A DNA stretch of 46,989 nt, from the NCBI GenBank assembly GCA_030537895.1, contig JAUNVA010000010.1, positions 1-46,989 on the forward strand. Direction: 5' to 3'. This stretch comes from Bowdeniella nasicola (lineage in GTDB: Bacteria; Actinomycetota; Actinomycetes; Actinomycetales; Actinomycetaceae). Each line of letters opens with the position of its first letter. The first letter of the stretch is position 1. Made by a program: the position numbers and the translations under genes. Positions 1 through 8,756 of the stretch are shown here, in pieces. The notes beneath the pieces are model-generated. The model was not told the origin of the DNA, searched no databases, and saw only the letters and a list, made by a program, of their open reading frames with translations.

Positions 1-3000
1 CATCCACCGGCTGGGTTACCGGCTCGGCCGGGAACTTCTCAGCATCGGTGCGGTTATCGATGACATTCACCGTCGTGGTGATGTTGTCAGTCGTTCCATC
101 CGGGTAGGTCACCAGGAGCGGAACATCCGCGATCTCGCCGGGGGCAGAGGTGTCCAGGTCGCCAACAACGGCAACCGAGGAACCCTCGGGCAGCGGCGTG
201 GTGCCATCGAGAGTGGTCGCGGCCAGGAGTTGCTCGGCCGTGGGCTGCTCGTTGAGGTTGACGTCAACGGGGGCGGCCTGCGGGTCGAAGGACTCGGCAG
301 CGGTCTGGACGATCACCGTGACGGGAACCGTCTCGGTGGACTCATCCGGGTAGTTCACCTTGAGCTGGCCCGTGTAGGAGCCAGGCTGGGTGGTGTCGAT
401 GGCGGGATCGGTGACGTCCTCATAGGTGGTGCCCTCGGGGAGCTCCGCCTTATTATTCACCGCGGTATCCAGCGCCGGCAGCTCGCCACCGTAGGGCACC
501 GTAATGGTGTCGGTGGTGGGCTCGTACGTGGCCGCGTTGGAGGTGTCAACGACGTTGATCGGGATGGTGATCTCGTCGGTCGAGCCATCCGGGTAGGTGA
601 CCACAACCGTGCCGGTGGTCTCACCAACGGTGGCAGTGTCGACCGGCTCCTTCAGCTCGATCGTCGTGCCCTCGGGGAAGGCCTGACCATTCGCATCGGT
701 CACCGCGTTCTCAACGGTGGTAGCAGAGGGCTGCTCACCCTTCTCCACATCGATCGCCTCGGCGACCGGATCGTAGGAGTCGGCGGCCGGGCGGATGGTG
801 ATGTTCACCGGGGCGGTGAGGGTGGAACCATCGCCGAACGTGACGGTCACGTCAACGGTCTGGTTACGTCCCGCCGCGTCAGCCGGGGACGTGTTGATCT
901 CCGGGGAGACCGACACGGTGGCGTCAGCCGGCAGCGTGTCACCGTTCTGGATCAGGGCCTTGTAGTCAGCGTCAGTAAGCTGCTGGCCGTAATCGTAGGT
1001 GGTGTCGATGGTGACGAGATCACCGTTCTCATCGCCATTCTCGTTGCCCCAGTCGATCGCCTGCGTGGACCACGCGGCGTAGACCGTTGTGTCCTCGTTG
1101 AGGGCCGTGGAGGCATCGAAGTTACCCTCGGTGGCGTCGGGCGTGGTGGCCCAGCCCTTGAAGGTGTAGCCGTCCTTCACCGGGGTGGCGGCAGGGAACT
1201 TCTCGCCGAGGGTTTCACCCTTCACGACGGAGACCGGATCGATTGGCTCCGCGAGGGTACCCCCGTTGAGGTCGAACGTCACGGTCACCTGCTCGCACAC
1301 GGGCACCACGACCTCGTTCGACGGAGAGTACGCGTCATCCTTCGCCGTCGGCATGGCGGCCGAGGGGTTCTTCGGATGCGTGGACTCCACTGCCTTGAGG
1401 ACGATGTCCGGGCATGACTCGAGCTGCGCGGCCGTCACCGGGATGGAGAAGGCCTGGCCGCCTGCGGTGTTGCCGACGATGGGCGAGGTGGAGCCGAGCT
1501 CGGTGAGCTCACCATCCGCACCCTTCTGGTAGGCGGTGACCACCGTGGCGGTGGTGTTCTGATGCTGAGCGCCCAGCTTGCCCGCGATGGCGGTGGCATC
1601 CTTGGCGAGCGGAGCATCAGTGGTGTAGTCGGTGGTCGGCTCGTTCGTGGGAACGTCGATCACCTGAACGAGAATGTCCTTCGAGGCGGCCTGCAGGTGA
1701 TCGCGGGCAACCACGATCAGCTTGGCATCGGAATCGGGAGTGATCCCGTTCTCCTCAAAGGACTTGGTCTCGCACTCGACGGTGTTGATGAGTTCCCCAT
1801 CATCGTTGTATTCCTTCACGGGCTTGCACAGCTTGGTCGACCAGTTGCCGCTTTCATCCGCGGTGGCCTGACCGAGCACCTCACGCTTCTCAGCGTCAGT
1901 ATCCAAGCCCGTCACCTTCATGACGGTGACCTCAGCGTCTGGATTCGCGGTGCCCTGAATAAAGTTTTGGGTCTGGCGAACCACATTCTGCTGATCGGTC
2001 AGCTCATCTCCCGAGGTACCGGCACCAACGGAGATGTTGGTGATCGTCGGGGAGTCGGAGATGTGCAGGTTGAAGTAGGAGTTGACCGTAGAGTACTTGA
2101 GGGTGCGATCGTTAGCATCGGTGAACCAAGTCTTCACCCGGATCTGCTTGAAATAGTTCGGATCATCCCGGTGCGGGATGAGCTTGTCTTCATCAAGCGG
2201 CAGGTCAACAACGGTTGCGGGCTGGAAGATACCGCCCGAGACAACATTGATGTAGGTCGAGACATCGTCCACAACGGCATAGCCGTTGATCCCGGCCTTC
2301 GATTGGTCGGTCGTGACCGTAACCTTACCCTCGGGGGTGAAGGCGCTCTTCGGGATCTCGACCGGCGGACTACCAGCGCCTGCGCGGCCGGTGTTCTTCT
2401 GCACACCGGTCTGCCAGACGACGGCGGGGCCTTCCAGTGCCTCCACGACTTCGGGCTGCAGCTCGACGTTGAACTGGTAGGGCTTATACCCCAGGCCGTT
2501 CGTGCTCCCCACGGTCGCGTAGGTGACGTTACCGACCGACTCCACGTGGACGACCCGGAGGGTCGAGGACTCTGCGGGGGCCTCTCCCAGCTGCTTGCTG
2601 GTCGTCATAACGGGCATCTCGTAGCCGTACTCATGACGGTGAGACGACGCACTGTAGAGCCAGGAGAAGATGTCGCCACCCGGGGTGTCCTCTTCGGGAT
2701 CTGCCGAGAGATCAATGGTGGCGCCAGTGGAAATGGATTCGTTATCGATCTCAACCTTGCCGCCGGCCTTCTCAGGGCTGTTCTGCCAGCGAGCATCAGC
2801 CACGAAGAAGTCACGTCCAGTTTCCTCGCGGATCTGCTCAATGGGGGTATTGAGCGTGACGTTGATGGGCGCGAACATGAGCTGGTTTTGCAGTGGCACG
2901 CCCGTGAAGACGCCCCAGTTACCGCCGAGTGTTCGACGAGTCTTCGGGTTGGTGCCGGGGGCGATTCCGTACTTGCGGTCGTTGTGTACGCGCCAGACGT

Positions 3001-3466
3001 TCCCGTCGCCGGCATACGGGTCGACGGCACCGTATTCGTCCCCATTGTTCTTCACGTTGCCGAGCGTGTCGTCGCCGACCTTCTCGAAGTAACGCGTGTA
3101 CAGGATATTGGCGCCTTGGCCGCTCGCCTTCACCGACATCTCGTCGATGTATGGGGCCAAGTCAGGATCAATCCGAAGATAGATCCACTCCAGCCCGGGG
3201 CTCACTGTCGCCCGATAGGAGAGCATGAGCTCAAGAGTGTCCGGGCCGGTAGGCCCATTCGATGAGATACCGGAGCTAACGATCGAGGAGTCCACGATCT
3301 CCGTGTTCTCCGGCATGGGCCAGTTATCCGTATCGACGGCATTTGCCGAGTCCGTTCTGAACAGGCCGGGCGCGATGATCATCGCGGCGACGAGCAGCAG
3401 AGCGGAAAGGAAACTGACGGCCTTGCGTGGTAACCCACGGGATGCGGTCAGTGTCGGTCTAGACAT
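1..3466 (-). CDS. Large secreted surface protein with InlB B-type and Rib-like repeats (C-terminus outside window)
   Basis: Translation of the minus strand from ATG at 3466 gives about 1155 residues without a stop to the window edge, so the gene is partial. A good ribosome site (AAGGAAGG) lies 4 bases upstream. The N-terminus (MSRPTLTASRGLPRK, then a hydrophobic stretch and a cleavage-like LFRTDSANA) is a signal peptide. Residues about 40-700 form a long region with no family I recognise. Around residues 715-805 there is a Listeria-Bacteroides/InlB B-type repeat (VTFDLNGGT, later GYTFKGWATT and VYAAWS). After that come at least four Rib/alpha-like repeats of about 80 residues, marked by VTYPDGSTDE, VNYPDEST and VTYPDGTTDN. 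Such proteins are usually wall-anchored adhesins. No LPXTG motif can be seen because the C-terminus is missing. The long plus-strand open frames here are shadows of this gene. Confidence 0.85.
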   Translation of the reverse strand, partial: MSRPTLTASRGLPRKAVSFLSALLLVAAMIIAPGLFRTDSANAVDTDNWPMPENTEIVDSSIVSSGISSNGPTGPDTLELMLSYRATVSPGLEWIYLRIDPDLAPYIDEMSVKASGQGANILYTRYFEKVGDDTLGNVKNNGDEYGAVDPYAGDGNVWRVHNDRKYGIAPGTNPKTRRTLGGNWGVFTGVPLQNQLMFAPINVTLNTPIEQIREETGRDFFVADARWQNSPEKAGGKVEIDNESISTGATIDLSADPEEDTPGGDIFSWLYSASSHRHEYGYEMPVMTTSKQLGEAPAESSTLRVVHVESVGNVTYATVGSTNGLGYKPYQFNVELQPEVVEALEGPAVVWQTGVQKNTGRAGAGSPPVEIPKSAFTPEGKVTVTTDQSKAGINGYAVVDDVSTYINVVSGGIFQPATVVDLPLDEDKLIPHRDDPNYFKQIRVKTWFTDANDRTLKYSTVNSYFNLHISDSPTITNISVGAGTSGDELTDQQNVVRQTQNFIQGTANPDAEVTVMKVTGLDTDAEKREVLGQATADESGNWSTKLCKPVKEYNDDGELINTVECETKSFEENGITPDSDAKLIVVARDHLQAASKDILVQVIDVPTNEPTTDYTTDAPLAKDATAIAGKLGAQHQNTTATVVTAYQKGADGELTELGSTSPIVGNTAGGQAFSIPVTAAQLESCPDIVLKAVESTHPKNPSAAMPTAKDDAYSPSNEVVVPVCEQVTVTFDLNGGTLAEPIDPVSVVKGETLGEKFPAATPVKDGYTFKGWATTPDATEGNFDASTALNEDTTVYAAWSTQAIDWGNENGDENGDLVTIDTTYDYGQQLTDADYKALIQNGDTLPADATVSVSPEINTSPADAAGRNQTVDVTVTFGDGSTLTAPVNITIRPAADSYDPVAEAIDVEKGEQPSATTVENAVTDANGQAFPEGTTIELKEPVDTATVGETTGTVVVTYPDGSTDEITIPINVVDTSNAATYEPTTDTITVPYGGELPALDTAVNNKAELPEGTTYEDVTDPAIDTTQPGSYTGQLKVNYPDESTETVPVTVIVQTAAESFDPQAAPVDVNLNEQPTAEQLLAATTLDGTTPLPEGSSVAVVGDLDTSAPGEIADVPLLVTYPDGTTDNITTTVNVIDNRTDAEKFPAEPVTQPVD

Positions 3467-4145
3467 GAACCTTCCTTCGTTGCGTCGTTGCGGGCACAGA
3501 TATGGCCCACGGATAGCACACTAGCTGAACCGAATTAGTTTTTGTCCCACAATGACCCCCGTGCTCTTTTGCCGCCCTTGACATCAGCCCGGCAGACCTG
3601 TTTTGCCGCAGGGGCGTGCTCTATTGCACCTTCACCGCTGCTGGGTTTCATGGCGCGGCGTACAGTCGCGGGGGACCGGTCGCCTTCGAAGATGCACTGC
3701 GATCACGCGCCGCGAGGCGGCCGAGTTTCGGCCATTTTCCGGGATGTGGCGCAGAGCCTCCCACGCTTACCGAAGAAGATCTAGGCGGTTGACCTTTCAG
3801 CATGCGTCGCAGACGAGGCTAACCGCGCGACCGCACCATGCCCGAGAACACGGTCTACATGAACTCCACTAGCATCCGACCGCGTAGAACGGCCAAAGCC
3901 GAGAAGGGCGAGCGACGTGGACTTTCGCACCTGAAACCGGGGCCCGATACATTGATGGCCCAGTCCATGTCGCCATCATCCACGCTATTCCCAGGTGTGG
4001 GGCCCGGTCCTCATTGAGTACACATAGAACCGGCTTCACCCTGTAGTCTTCCGTGGCCGCGCGGGTGCGCTATGTGGTCCCGTCGTTACCTTTGATCGAA
4101 CCCCTCGAAGAAGCTCTTAACCAAGCGAAATAGCGAAGACTAGCC
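3467..4145. other. 679-base gap with no recognisable gene
   Basis: This stretch separates the surface-protein gene from the 3' end of the defence island. The open frames in it are short, have no convincing ribosome site, and give translations I do not recognise. The part next to 3466 must hold the promoter and leader of the surface-protein gene; a TGCTATCC motif on the minus strand near 3515-3525 could be an extended -10 element, but this is weak. The rest may be residue of an island boundary. Confidence 0.5.
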
Positions 4146-4697
4146 TCAGAGCCGGTCCTCAAGGGTTGTCGGTGACCTATCAGGCATCCTTGCGACGACA
4201 TCGTTGACGAGACACTGTGTGACATCCAGCAACTCGCAACACAGCTTTGTGATGTCGTCGAGTTTGCGGTAACGACGGAAGTGTTCAAGCTTCTGCCTAG
4301 CAGCCTCGGCAGGCTTCGTGACGTCAAGCTCGTGCGCGATCTCGTTTCGCGCAGCAAATGCTCGTTCAAGCAGCGACCTTGTGGACTTGGAGCTTCCGGT
4401 CGGAGCGATCCTCTTCCGAAGATCGTTGCTCTCAACACCTAGCGCACTCGCGAATTCAGACACGCGGGCCGCCGACTGAGCGCTGTTCCTCTCAACCGCA
4501 TTTACCGATTGTGACACCATGTAATCTCTCGGGGCCGTTCCTTCCTGCAAGAGGAGCTCTACGAGGTCCTTCGCACGAACACGTCCAGCCTCATCACCGA
4601 TCTGTCTTTTCGCTACCTCCATGAGCTTCTCTATCACCTTCGGATCGGACTCCCTTACAAGCACAGGGAGAGCTTCTGCAGCAAGTCGCTTCAACAC
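4146..4697 (-). CDS. HEPN-type protein, probably the 3' part of a frameshifted 228-residue gene
   Basis: The frame from GTG at 4697 encodes 183 residues. The key motif is RNEIAHELD at about residues 117-125, which fits the R-x4-6-H active-site motif of HEPN ribonucleases found in abortive-infection and toxin systems. The rest is helical and charged. The open frame continues upstream of 4697 in a protein-like way (SLAADTLIPPG) to a stop near 4758. In the neighbouring frame an ATG at 4833, only 21 bases after the xre stop, opens a peptide that would join this frame if the GGGG run at 4753-4756 were one base shorter, giving 229 codons including the stop. I therefore think the true or ancestral gene is 4146-4833. 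It is last in the operon after the restriction genes and xre. The HEPN assignment rests on the motif and context only. Confidence 0.6.
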   Translation of the reverse strand: MLKRLAAEALPVLVRESDPKVIEKLMEVAKRQIGDEAGRVRAKDLVELLLQEGTAPRDYMVSQSVNAVERNSAQSAARVSEFASALGVESNDLRKRIAPTGSSKSTRSLLERAFAARNEIAHELDVTKPAEAARQKLEHFRRYRKLDDITKLCCELLDVTQCLVNDVVARMPDRSPTTLEDRL

Positions 4698-4854
4698 GGC
4701 ATCCAGATCTGCCCCAGAACCAGGAGGAATTAGTGTATCGGCAGCGAGTGATGGGGTTCAGCGGGCGCAAGAAAGATGATGGAGAGATTGAGTTCTGATC
4801 AGAACTCAAGAGGGAGAACCCCGCAGCTGTCATAGCTACAGGATTCTTTCCTCT

Positions 4855-5070
4855 TCAGGATTGGTCGGTGATACGAAGGTACTTGCCGAGCGCCTTAGCC
4901 ACCTTCTCCAGAGTACCCGTGGAAATGTTCTCACCTGTCTCTACGCGGGCGATAGTCGGTCGTGAGACCTCGGCATGCTTGGCCAGCTCAATCTGACTCC
5001 ATCCGAGGGCGCGTCTGGCGTCGCGTATGTCTTGACCGACGCCGCGTGCGGGGTTGGGTACACGACTCAT
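4855..5070 (-). CDS. Small XRE-family helix-turn-helix regulator
   Basis: This gene encodes 71 residues that are almost entirely a Cro/CI-type helix-turn-helix: IRDARRALGWSQIELA, then VSRPTIARVETGE and a closing helix TLEKVAKALGKYL. It starts 5 bases after the stop of the upstream half-specificity gene and is followed after 21 bases by the ATG of the HEPN reading. It could be a controller (C) protein for the restriction system, which is usual for regulators of this size, or a repressor paired with the HEPN protein. The sequence does not decide between these, and I found no clear operator. Confidence 0.8.
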   Translation of the reverse strand: MSRVPNPARGVGQDIRDARRALGWSQIELAKHAEVSRPTIARVETGENISTGTLEKVAKALGKYLRITDQS

Positions 5071-5075
5071 GTAGC

Positions 5076-5570
5076 TTACCCAAGAACAGGTTCTAGCGAC
5101 CGTTCGGCGCGTACACGCAGGGCGTATCCGTAGGCGCTCATACCATCCCAGTCGACGACATCTTCGCCCGAGGCGTTGGTGATGACTGGAACCATGATCT
5201 GCGTCGCCTTAAGACGTCCAAGAGTAGCACCATTGCCTCCCCACGAGAACTTGCCCATCTGTTGTCGGAGCAAAGATACAAGAACAGGCGCGTTACGCTC
5301 ATCAAGGCGCTCGTGACGAAGTACCTGAATATTCTGTCCGGTGTAGAACGGGACAGGTTGATAGCCTATTGTCTGGGTATCAAGACCAATCGTCAGGACA
5401 TTCCCCAACTCAGGGTCTTTGTCCTGCCGAGAGCAAAATCCATCGACACCGTTGCTCGCTTTCGTGCGAGAAACAAACGGGAATGTAGTTGCACCCGCGA
5501 GCGTGAGCTTGGCCTTGTCGTACCAAGCTTTCGATGCGGTCATCGAGTCGTAGACATCCGTGATAAACAT
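5076..5570 (-). CDS. Restriction-modification specificity subunit, second half (TRD2)
   Basis: The 164-residue frame begins with ATG at 5570, 11 bases after the stop of the first half. It carries one target recognition domain (YTGQNIQVLRHERL, then GKFSWGGNGATLGRLKAT) and ends in VVDWDGMSAYG, a repeat of the VADWDGM-like linker that ends the first half. The frame stays open and protein-like upstream of ATG 5570 (RFADDDTLPELRFEP), overlapping the end of the first half. This shows that the two ORFs are pieces of a single two-domain S subunit of the BcgI B type. As a separate ORF it would lose about 25 residues of conserved lead-in. Half-size S subunits can pair and work in some type I systems, so activity is possible but unproven. 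Confidence 0.75.
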   Translation of the reverse strand: MFITDVYDSMTASKAWYDKAKLTLAGATTFPFVSRTKASNGVDGFCSRQDKDPELGNVLTIGLDTQTIGYQPVPFYTGQNIQVLRHERLDERNAPVLVSLLRQQMGKFSWGGNGATLGRLKATQIMVPVITNASGEDVVDWDGMSAYGYALRVRAERSLEPVLG

Positions 5571-5581
5571 GGGCTCGAACC

Positions 5582-6139
5582 TCAGCTCAGGGAGGGTGTC
5601 GTCGTCAGCGAAGCGAGTCTCGCGAGCGCTGTGTGCGCGCGTGATGAGATGACTTGATCGAGCAGCTCCGTACCGAGTCGGTCCATGCCGTCCCAGTCAG
5701 CCTCAATGGTGCCGTCTCTTTTCGTGAGAGCAGGAACCACAACGGTCTGACGACTCAGCCGCTGCAAGTTCAGTTTTGTGCCATACGAGTACTTGTTGAC
5801 ACATTCACGTTGAATGATCGAGGCACACACTAGAAGAGCTGGATGAGACACTTCAGGAACAATCGGCTCCAGAGCGATCACATCATCAGAGGCGAAGAAG
5901 GGTGCCGGTTGCAGTCGCGTTTGACCTACAGAGCCGTTGTACACGAGAGTGAGCCAACCCCCAGGAAACAGCGGCTCAACGTCGGAGAAGCCAGTGATGC
6001 TGTTGAAAGACTCAGATCCCCCTACAAAAGGCGTCTTCCCAGGTTCTCGGTGCGCCGCAATAAGCCTCTTCCCCTTGTGCGGACGGAATATATCCACGAT
6101 AAGCATCGGCAGGAAGTCGAGTGTTTCGAGAACGCTCAT
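5582..6139 (-). CDS. Restriction-modification specificity subunit, first half (TRD1)
   Basis: This 185-residue frame overlaps the stop of the restriction-methylase gene by ATGA, a sign of translational coupling. It begins MSVLETLDF and contains a target recognition domain (RPHKGKRLI, FVGGSESFNSITGF, YSYGTKLNLQRLSRQ), followed by the linker ADWDGMDRLGTELLD. The last about 12 residues after SSRAH are probably out of frame. If two bases are removed from the CACACA tract near 5630-5636, the reading continues as SSRAHSARETRFADDD into the second half and gives a 353-residue protein, the expected size for a two-domain BcgI-like B subunit. It recognises DNA; it has no catalytic motif of its own. Confidence 0.75.
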   Translation of the reverse strand: MSVLETLDFLPMLIVDIFRPHKGKRLIAAHREPGKTPFVGGSESFNSITGFSDVEPLFPGGWLTLVYNGSVGQTRLQPAPFFASDDVIALEPIVPEVSHPALLVCASIIQRECVNKYSYGTKLNLQRLSRQTVVVPALTKRDGTIEADWDGMDRLGTELLDQVISSRAHTALARLASLTTTPSLS

Positions 6140-8130
6140 GCTCTACCCCCCTCATCGCTCACAGAAGCCACTGTCGGGCTGATGAGATCTCCGAGCCCAT
6201 GAGTGTGCATGTCAACCTGCCAGGTAACGTAGTCTGCAACGGTTGCCACGAAGTCCTCATAAGTCGGTGGCTGATCGTTGAAGTAGAAGTAGCTGTGCTG
6301 CCACTCGTCCTCGGCAGTGACCTCGGAGCGGACGATGAAGCTAGTGTCGTCCTGGACGTCTCCGCGCAGCACCCCCAGCAGGTGCTTGCGACGCGAGGCG
6401 ACGGTGCCGTCGTCGACGAGGCCACGGTGTGGGGCGACGACCCATCCGTCCTTCTCAAAGTTCACGAAGCGCACCACGTGATGGTCGGGGTGTTTGCGGC
6501 CTGCGGTGAAGATGGCAATGACCGTGTGGGGCGTGTGCCCGGAGTTGGTGAAGGTCATCGGGTTCATCGTGATGACGGTTTCGAGCGTGTGATGCTCCAG
6601 GATGTAGCGTTTGCGGGCCTTGTCCTCCTTGGTCTTGCCAACCATGGCGGATTGAGGCACGATCACAGCGAGCTTGCCACCAGGGTTAAGGAACTCCAGC
6701 GCACGCTGGATGAAAGCCAACTCGGAGAGGTTGCGGGTGTTCTTGCCTTTCGATTGGGAGTATGGCGGGTTGAGGAGAACCTTTGTGAAACCGTGGCCTA
6801 AGGCGAACGTACCGTCGGGAAGACGATGGTCACCACGCATCTCCGCCATGGGGGCCTCAAACATCGAGTCACGACGGAAGTTCGCCTTGCCGTCGCCGCG
6901 AAGAATCATGTTCGTTGTGCCGATGGCGAAGAGCTTGTCCTGGAGCTCGATACCGTAGAGGCGGTTCTTGCGAATATCCTCGCGCATGGCCGCATTGTCG
7001 CCCGCGTCGTCGAACATGCGCTGCATGGCAGCAATGAGGAAGGATGCAGTGCCTGCTGTGGGATCGAGAACATAGTCGGTGGCGTTCACGTCGATCAGCT
7101 CAGCCATGAGCGTTGTGACGTGCTCAGGAGTGAGCACGATGCCCAGGCCAGAACCATCACCTCCGCCGTAGGAGATGAACTCGTGGTAGAAGTTACCGAG
7201 CACGTCGAAGGCAGTCATCGAGGGATCGGTAACGACGTGGTACACGTCGTTCGCAAGGATGCGGGTCATCCATTTGAGAGGTGATTCGCCGAGGTCTTGA
7301 TGAGATCGGTTAAGTTGTGGCGCTTGCTTGATGAAGGCGAACTGGTCAAGAAGCGTGCCAATCTTCGCCTGCGGCATAAGCGCCTCGGACTTCATGTACT
7401 GTTCGGCTGCATCGTAGATGATGCGTCCGTCCCACACCTGATAGTTGTTGCGAGGCGAGATGCTCTGGAGGTGGTCGAGGTTAAAGTATGGGTTCTGGAG
7501 TGCCAGGAGAATCGCCGAAACAAGCGGCGCCTTGCGGTCGTTCTCCACGGAGCCGTAGTTACGCATCCCCTCATGCAGGCGCTCAGCGGCAGCTCGAACA
7601 TCGTCGAGTTGGACCTCAGAACGTGGGCGCTGTCCAAGAACCTGGACGGCATAGTACTCCCCGATTACCTTCTCGGAGAATACATCTAGGTTGTCGAGGT
7701 CATCGAGGTGCTTGATGAACCCGGGAGCGAGGTAAGACACGGCGATCTCGTGGTGGACTTCTCCACCTCCGACACCCACAGCGAAGATGCCCTTGTCGAG
7801 GGGGATGCCGTTTTCAAGCATCGTCTTGGCGTAATGGATGGCCCCGTTCAGGGCGTAGGCAGATCGGTAAGGGAACTCGGTCGTGGGATCACCATCGACG
7901 AGGTAGCGCGTACGCTGCACGTCCTTTTTGTCCTCGATGACCACGATGAACCCATCCGAGAGGAAGACGAACTCGGGTTTACCTTCAGCGTTGCCCGCTG
8001 CCGACTTCGATCCACCCTTGAGAGCGTCGCGCTTCCACTGAGGACCACCATCCTGCTCCCAGGGGCGGATGACGCCGATCTCGCGCAGCATGTCACGGAC
8101 GATCTGATCCGTCGACTTCTCGTTCGTCAC
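6136..8130 (-). CDS. BcgI-like type IIB restriction endonuclease/adenine methyltransferase (A subunit)
   Basis: The protein has 664 residues and combines both activities in one chain. The N-terminus has a PD-(D/E)XK-type nuclease motif (PEF at 52-54, IEDKK at 65-69). The centre and C-terminus form an N6-adenine methyltransferase: the SAM-binding motif LDPTAGTAS at about 354-362 and the catalytic NPPY at 454-457. Length and domain order match BcgI A, which works with a separate two-domain B subunit and cuts on both sides of its site; the half-S genes directly downstream fit this. There is no separate hsdR. It starts with GTG at 8130 (AAGGG upstream), 42 bases after the end of the broken ardA reading. 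The open frame is intact. The main alternative is a type I-like HsdM with an N-terminal nuclease-like domain. Confidence 0.85.
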   Translation of the reverse strand: MTNEKSTDQIVRDMLREIGVIRPWEQDGGPQWKRDALKGGSKSAAGNAEGKPEFVFLSDGFIVVIEDKKDVQRTRYLVDGDPTTEFPYRSAYALNGAIHYAKTMLENGIPLDKGIFAVGVGGGEVHHEIAVSYLAPGFIKHLDDLDNLDVFSEKVIGEYYAVQVLGQRPRSEVQLDDVRAAAERLHEGMRNYGSVENDRKAPLVSAILLALQNPYFNLDHLQSISPRNNYQVWDGRIIYDAAEQYMKSEALMPQAKIGTLLDQFAFIKQAPQLNRSHQDLGESPLKWMTRILANDVYHVVTDPSMTAFDVLGNFYHEFISYGGGDGSGLGIVLTPEHVTTLMAELIDVNATDYVLDPTAGTASFLIAAMQRMFDDAGDNAAMREDIRKNRLYGIELQDKLFAIGTTNMILRGDGKANFRRDSMFEAPMAEMRGDHRLPDGTFALGHGFTKVLLNPPYSQSKGKNTRNLSELAFIQRALEFLNPGGKLAVIVPQSAMVGKTKEDKARKRYILEHHTLETVITMNPMTFTNSGHTPHTVIAIFTAGRKHPDHHVVRFVNFEKDGWVVAPHRGLVDDGTVASRRKHLLGVLRGDVQDDTSFIVRSEVTAEDEWQHSYFYFNDQPPTYEDFVATVADYVTWQVDMHTHGLGDLISPTVASVSDEGGRA

Positions 8131-8172
8131 GTCCAGCCCTTCGTCTTACGGCAACCTTCTGCTCAGGTTGTA

Positions 8173-8640
8173 TCAGTTATCTTGCATTAAGGCCAGCGAA
8201 GATAGGACATCAGTAGGCCGATTTCGGTTGAAAGACGAATCCTCAAAGGTCGGAAGAACCTCCAAGGGATTCAGGTATGGCCAGTAGTTCCGGAACACGA
8301 ACACCCCACCGTCAGGGGCGTCGGCGACGGTGTGGTCGTTGCGCAGGTTACGGGCCCAGGTGTCCCAGTCGAAGTAGCGCTAGGCCTCCTCAGGCCAGCC
8401 ATCGGTCAGCCCAATGTCCTCGGCGAGACTCATCTCGCCACTAACGGGCAGGTTCTCGTAGTCCAGGCACCAGATCTCCTCACAGTCCGCGTACGGGCCT
8501 GTCGTGCCCTCATGGAGCCGTTCCAGGGTCACGTCCTCGGCCTCGGCACAGTCGACCCATTGACCGACGAGGCGACCGTTGTTGTAGCAGTTGAGACAGG
8601 CGGGCCAGACGCGAGGCGTGGTGTCAGTGGTGATGGTCAT
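8173..8640 (-). pseudogene. ardA: Antirestriction protein ArdA, interrupted by an in-frame amber codon
   Basis: ATG at 8640 opens an ArdA-like N-terminus (TPRVWPACLNCYNNGRL, then GQWVDCAEAEDV and DYENL). ArdA is an acidic DNA mimic that blocks type I restriction enzymes. After 86 residues a TAG at 8382-8380 interrupts it, but the same frame continues with the typical ArdA end (RYFDWDTWARNL, then GGVFVFRNYW) to a TGA at 8175-8173. The context PEEA-stop-RYFDW suggests that a Gln codon CAG became TAG. Even with the stop repaired, the 155 residues are shorter than usual in the middle, so about 60 central residues may also be missing. It lies on the same strand just upstream of the restriction genes. 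It is probably inactive unless the amber codon is read through. Confidence 0.8.
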
Positions 8641-8756
8641 GGTGATCTCCTACAAGCAGTTGGACGAGAGTGGACCTGACCGGCTGTGCTCGGAGAATCA
8701 GCGCTTACGACAGGTCTCGCTCTCACACAGTCACCCGACGCGGCGGTGCCGCGCTA

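Noticed and set aside
230..3265. Two long plus-strand open frames (395 and 567 residues) opposite the surface-protein gene
   Set aside because: Their translations lack any family motif, while the minus strand gives a signal peptide and clear repeat domains over the same DNA.
3542..3872. Short plus-strand frames of 80-89 residues in the gap after the surface gene
   Set aside because: There is no ribosome site, no family resemblance and no sensible partner.
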